A stretch of 64,000 bases of DNA from Gammaproteobacteria bacterium (GTDB taxonomy: Bacteria; Pseudomonadota; Gammaproteobacteria; UBA6429; Thiohalophilaceae): assembly GCA_029880855.1 (NCBI GenBank), contig JAOUNS010000016.1, positions 62,001-126,000 of the forward strand, given 5' to 3'. Position numbers and translations under genes: made by a program. Positions 57,823 to 64,000 of this stretch are shown piece by piece. A model generated the notes under the pieces. The model searched no databases. It saw nothing but the letters and a program-made list of their open reading frames with translations, and was not told where the DNA came from. Positions within the stretch are counted from its first letter, which is position 1; every line of letters starts with the position of its first letter.

Positions 57823-59225
57823 TATTCGCCCGGTTTCCTGATCTCCAGAAACAGGTTAATTCCGGTTTCATCTGCATAGACATGCTGTTCACCCAGTCCG
57901 GGAACCAGTTTTTTCATTTGTTCTTCATTCCTGTATATCAGGAACCACTCCGCAATATATTCCATCGCCCAACGATCAGGGTTACACGGATGCACGTTGG
58001 TCACCAGCAATGTTCCACCGGGTTTAACCCATTGGTAATACAGATTGATCAGCCGATTACACACTTTATCAGACAGGTAATCAAACAATCCGGCACAATA
58101 GACAAAATCATATTCTTCACTAATCGTACTCTGCTTTTTCGTTGACTGCTTTAATAAAGAGTGAACTGACTCGTGTATGTAGTCAATCTCAATAAAATTA
58201 GCATGCTGCTGCATTAAATCATCAAGGGTATTTTTTACATAAGACAGTGTTTCCTGGTTAAAATCCAGCAATCTGAATGCACAGCTGTTCTGCAGTGGTA
58301 CGTATTTTATCAGACGTTGTATTTCAATCGCCGGTCCGCAACCAATATTAAGTATATTGGCAACCGTGAATTTTTCACTGTGCGAGCTGACGAGCCGGGA
58401 CAGATGTTCCACCAGAATGTCAATTCTGTTTCTATGCGCCTTGACCGGACCAACCTGCAGATACAGGTAATTTATCAATTGGGCATACAGGGTGGGACCA
58501 TCACGAGGGTCCCGGAACATCATATTTACCATTTCATAATCACCGGCATAGCCCAATGGTTTGCTATAGGCCCGGTGCACAAAAGGCGCACGCATCATTA
58601 ATGGATGTAAATCCCACTGCACAAAGCTCTTGTGCACGTCGGATTCCACCTGCGGAACCAGGCCGGCTTCCTGCTCAAATTTGATAAATAATTCGACCAG
58701 TTTCTTGCCTATGACCGCAAACAGTTTGTTAAAAAAACCTTCAGCAACAGATGCTCTGTCTACCGGTTGTTGATCTTCAATCACCAGATCCAACTGTCCC
58801 AACCATCGATTCAATTCGCTCATGAATGATCGAAGTTCACCCACTGCAAGCTGATAACCCGGTCGTATGCGATGTGTTTTGTTCCAGTTATCGACAAAAT
58901 TTTCCAGCTCGGGGCCAATCGCATTGTTGTCCCTGAGCAGACAGGAGAGATCCGTCCAGGGATCTACCAGTGTCGCGGAGGCAATAAGCATCAAACCGGT
59001 ATTGACCAGGTTGCTGATGACAGCCCGACCATTATAAACCGCCCGGTCACCACGGCGTACCGTGAGGTTCTGCAACACTTCGCTTAATTGAACAATCGAA
59101 TAGGGATTATAGATTTCTATGACAATGGTAGTCCGGGTCAGTTTTAGCAACGTACCCCGCGACTCAATCCCCTGACTATTACGAAAAGTGATCAGGCTAT
59201 TCGTCTTACCTATAAACTCCGACAA
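57822..59225 (-). CDS. phcB: PhcB-like SAM-dependent methyltransferase (3-hydroxy fatty acid methyl ester synthase candidate)
   Basis: This 467-aa protein has an N-terminal PilZ-like barrel of about 90 aa, with GTLLKLTRTTIVIEIYNPYSIVQLSEVL. A helical linker follows, then a class I methyltransferase with motif I LNIGCGPAIEIQR, acidic LLDFNQETL, and VKPGGTLLVTNVHP near the C terminus. PhcB of Ralstonia methylates 3-hydroxy fatty acids to make quorum signals, and relatives carry the same 'EF 3-hydroxypalmitic acid methyl ester biosynthesis' name. The gene starts with TTG at 59225, with AGGAG (59235-59239) nine bases upstream and no in-frame ATG nearby. It heads the operon phcB-phcS-phcR-phcQ. 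The product is inferred. Confidence 0.78.
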   Translation of the reverse strand: MSEFIGKTNSLITFRNSQGIESRGTLLKLTRTTIVIEIYNPYSIVQLSEVLQNLTVRRGDRAVYNGRAVISNLVNTGLMLIASATLVDPWTDLSCLLRDNNAIGPELENFVDNWNKTHRIRPGYQLAVGELRSFMSELNRWLGQLDLVIEDQQPVDRASVAEGFFNKLFAVIGKKLVELFIKFEQEAGLVPQVESDVHKSFVQWDLHPLMMRAPFVHRAYSKPLGYAGDYEMVNMMFRDPRDGPTLYAQLINYLYLQVGPVKAHRNRIDILVEHLSRLVSSHSEKFTVANILNIGCGPAIEIQRLIKYVPLQNSCAFRLLDFNQETLSYVKNTLDDLMQQHANFIEIDYIHESVHSLLKQSTKKQSTISEEYDFVYCAGLFDYLSDKVCNRLINLYYQWVKPGGTLLVTNVHPCNPDRWAMEYIAEWFLIYRNEEQMKKLVPGLGEQHVYADETGINLFLEIRKPGE

Positions 59226-59370
59226 AAACAGATACTCCTAAAAACATGGAGATTGAGCATAAATATAGCCATGCTAACCATAGGAGATTTATTGTTGTTT
59301 TTTTTGCAGCCGCAGCTGTATCTTCTCTATGAGCCTTGTAATTATTAATGCATTCGCTGTTTGAAATCCC

Positions 59371-59386
59371 TGCAATTCCCGGACCA
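59371..59386 (-). promoter_or_regulatory. Sigma-54-type promoter candidate upstream of phcB-like gene
   Basis: On the minus strand TGGTCCGGGAATTGCA matches the TGGCAC-N5-TTGCA layout with GG and GC exactly 10 bases apart. Two of the specific positions differ. It lies about 135 bp before the TTG start, downstream of the terminator-like hairpin. rpoN is in the same window at 22182. Chance matches of this quality are possible, so the call is tentative. Confidence 0.4.
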
Positions 59387-59397
59387 GCTCTGGCAGT

Positions 59398-59420
59398 AAA
59401 AATTTAGAGAGAATCTAAAT
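59398..59420 (-). terminator. Terminator-like hairpin after the cmoA-like gene
   Basis: On the minus strand ATTTAGA and TCTAAAT form a 7-bp stem around TTCTC, with the T-run TTTTT at its 3' end. The stem is AT-rich and weak. It follows the cmoA-like stop and would end the leuS-lptE transcript before the phc-like operon. Confidence 0.45.
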
Positions 59421-59454
59421 ATTAAACCGGTTTCACCCTCAATCCGGCAATATT

Positions 59455-60108
59455 TTAATCATGCTCAACGTGTAAAGCACCTGCAAGCAGGGTCACAAAC
59501 ACCGTGTTGGCATTGACAACTTCAACCGCCCGGAATCCCAGTTCACGCAGTTGGACCAGATACCATTCCAGGGGCAAGGTGGTCAACACCCCCTGCAAAC
59601 GCTGTTTCTTGATTGCTATCTCGGCTTCACTGACGCCATTGGCACGCTTGAAATCATAATAAAGTTCGTTTGCCAATTCTCCGGCAGCGACCTTTTCCGT
59701 CAGGATCAACACCCCGCCGGGGGCAAGCGAACGCCTGATTGCTTGCAGATAGGTCTCCCGTTCCGGAATGAAATGTAATACCCAGTTGGCGATAATCACA
59801 TCGTAGGGACCGTGATCTTCCGGAAAGGTATTCGACTGGAGCAGGGTTGCCTTGTCAAAAGACCTTGCCAGCATTTCAGCCGAACTGTCGACACCGTAGA
59901 GATTACGAAACCCTGCCGCATACAGGGCCTGCAGGGTGGTGCCAATGGCGCTGCCGACATCAATGATTTTGGGATTAGCCAATCCCAGTTTGCGAATGAT
60001 GTTAATGGTCAAGTCGATAACCCGCTGGTAATCGGGTATCTCACGCCGGGCAATTGCGGCAAAGTTTTCAGCCGCTGCCTGATCAAACTCCCATTTCTTT
60101 ACCGTCAC
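59455..60108 (-). CDS. CmoA-like class I SAM-dependent methyltransferase
   Basis: This 217-aa protein has a SAM-binding motif (IIDVGSAIGTTLQAL), an acidic VDSSAEML, and a C-terminal stretch YDFKRANGVSEAEIAIKKQRLQGVL. The latter strongly recalls CmoA, the carboxy-SAM synthase for tRNA uridine-34 modification (FKRANGYSELEISQKR there). CmoA makes the cofactor used by CmoB, but no cmoB is next to it. It may be a paralogue with another substrate. It follows lptE by 12 bp on the same strand and lies just upstream of the phc-like operon. Confidence 0.75.
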   Translation of the reverse strand: MTVKKWEFDQAAAENFAAIARREIPDYQRVIDLTINIIRKLGLANPKIIDVGSAIGTTLQALYAAGFRNLYGVDSSAEMLARSFDKATLLQSNTFPEDHGPYDVIIANWVLHFIPERETYLQAIRRSLAPGGVLILTEKVAAGELANELYYDFKRANGVSEAEIAIKKQRLQGVLTTLPLEWYLVQLRELGFRAVEVVNANTVFVTLLAGALHVEHD

Positions 60109-60120
60109 ACTGGTACCGCA

Positions 60121-60639
60121 CTATTGATTTGTGTTACGTGATTTTTGCAAACTGATGTTCAGCCTGTTCAACATCTGGCGCACACTGAATTGCAACATAT
60201 CCTTGCGCAGGCGCTCTTCTTCATCACCGGTGGACAAGACATTATTGGGATCAAAGCGCAGTTCACGCAGCGTTGTTACCGTCTGATCATTGACCAACAC
60301 TGCGCCATGCTGATCCATTAACCGAAACACAAGGAGATAACTCAACTCATATTCACCGGCCCGACCGGATGAATCGATCGACAATACCCTTTTCTCTATT
60401 TTGTTGGTCACAATGTGCAGGATTGCCGTGGCTGCCGACTTGTCTTGCACGAGACCGGCACCCGCCCCCTGTAACCGGGCCTGTATCTCCACGCCAAGCT
60501 CACTATAGAAGTCCACACCGCTCAGAAAAGTCTTTTCCATACCGGGAGGAAGATCAATTTGTCCACGCAGCCGCCAGCCACAGCCCTGGCTCAACAAAGA
60601 CAACACAATCACAGTCAATAGTATGGCGTTACGTATCAC
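60121..60639 (-). CDS. lptE: LPS assembly lipoprotein LptE
   Basis: The GTG at 60639 is chosen because GAGGAG lies seven bases upstream; the frame also opens at a GTG at 60654 that lacks a ribosome site. The protein is 172 aa with a lipoprotein signal (ILLTVIVLSLLSQGC) and GWRLRGQIDLPPGMEKTFLSG. It plugs LptD in the outer membrane. It follows leuS by 22 bp, as in E. coli. Confidence 0.93.
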   Translation of the reverse strand: MIRNAILLTVIVLSLLSQGCGWRLRGQIDLPPGMEKTFLSGVDFYSELGVEIQARLQGAGAGLVQDKSAATAILHIVTNKIEKRVLSIDSSGRAGEYELSYLLVFRLMDQHGAVLVNDQTVTTLRELRFDPNNVLSTGDEEERLRKDMLQFSVRQMLNRLNISLQKSRNTNQ

Positions 60640-60661
60640 AGTACAGCTCCTCACGGGCCAT

Positions 60662-63838
<3,177 letters not shown>

Positions 63839-63842
<4 letters not shown>

Positions 63843-64000
63843 CGCCGCCGTCTCAGGTCAAACCCAATCCAGCCGGCCACGGCCAGCAACAAACACAGCA
63901 CCGGCCAATTCCCCAACCGGACATACGGGGTTGCCCCCTGCCGTGGTTGCACCTGCCCTTTCAATACAAAACGCTCAAACTGGGGAGAGCGCGCCACCAG
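63839..64000 (-). CDS. lnt: Apolipoprotein N-acyltransferase, C-terminal fragment at window edge
   Basis: The visible end reads on the minus strand as LVARSPQFERFVLKGQVQPRQGATPYVRLGNWPVL, then a hydrophobic helix and RRRR*. The GxTPYxRxGNWP pattern matches the C terminus of Lnt, which adds the third acyl chain to lipoproteins in the inner membrane. Only about 53 residues are present. Its place beside leuS/ybeL is common. Confidence 0.8.

Larger units (their letters stand above)
59226..59454 (-). other. Intergenic region upstream of the phc-like operon
   Basis: This 229-bp AT-rich region holds the terminator-like hairpin, the sigma-54-type site, poly-A/T runs and the AGGAG ribosome site of the TTG-started methyltransferase gene. 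An upstream ATG at 59247 is out of frame with that gene. No other gene is seen. Confidence 0.6.

Noticed and set aside
49705-60120. A mobile element or genomic island with an integrase
   Set aside because: No transposase, integrase, terminal repeats or tRNA is visible at the edges, so only an accessory insertion of unknown mechanism is claimed.

Overview
The window reads as chromosomal DNA of a free-living gammaproteobacterium. Three blocks have gene orders typical of that class: murA-ibaG-mla facing yrbG-kds-lpt-rpoN-hpf-ptsN, then pmbA/darP/tldD-nitrilase-yhdP-rng-maf-rlmH-rsfS-nadD-proA-holA, and lptE-leuS next to ybeL and lnt. HPr kinase, an EIIA-Man/HPr/EI chain without a sugar permease, and a TRAP transporter suggest a non-enteric, environmental lineage. 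I cannot name the species. I see no tRNA, rRNA, CRISPR array or insertion sequence.

Layout. 1-2558: the start of an NRPS-type adenylation gene, coupled to an asparagine-synthase-like amidotransferase. 2595-3790: a small outer-membrane barrel and an FHA protein. 3819-7515: a complete TRAP transporter with a TatT component. 7707-15629: a long minus-strand block, mlaFEDCB-ibaG-murA-hisG-hisD-hisC. 15736-17494: a DUF72-like protein, a Cys-rich mini-protein and mlaA. 17528-30175: yrbG, an HMA protein, kdsD, kdsC, lptCAB, rpoN, hpf, ptsN, hprK, rapZ, EIIA-Man, HPr, EI and mgtE. 30268-35208: an accessory stretch with two unknown proteins, a styrene-oxide-isomerase-like membrane protein beside an FAD monooxygenase and a lipid kinase, and a DUF4202 protein. 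35228-49704: the second housekeeping block. 49822-60108: an accessory insertion that separates holA from lptE. 60121-64000: lptE, leuS, ybeL and the 3' end of lnt.

The most notable part is the minus-strand operon at 59225-52820. It encodes a SAM methyltransferase, a membrane hybrid histidine kinase, a REC-kinase protein and a REC-pseudokinase protein, with 1-4 bp overlaps at the first two junctions. Content and order match the phcB-phcS-phcR-phcQ quorum-sensing operon of Ralstonia, in which PhcB makes 3-hydroxy fatty acid methyl esters. This version has an unusually long sensor (kinase-receiver-kinase) and a TTG-initiated methyltransferase. A -24/-12 (sigma-54-type) promoter candidate lies upstream, and a terminator-like hairpin separates it from the leuS-lptE-cmoA-like transcript. 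PhcA is not in the window.

Much of the housekeeping content serves the outer membrane: Mla phospholipid transport, Kdo synthesis, Lpt lipopolysaccharide export, MurA, YhdP and Lnt. The rpoN-ptsN-hprK-rapZ-HPr-EI group is a regulatory phosphorelay.
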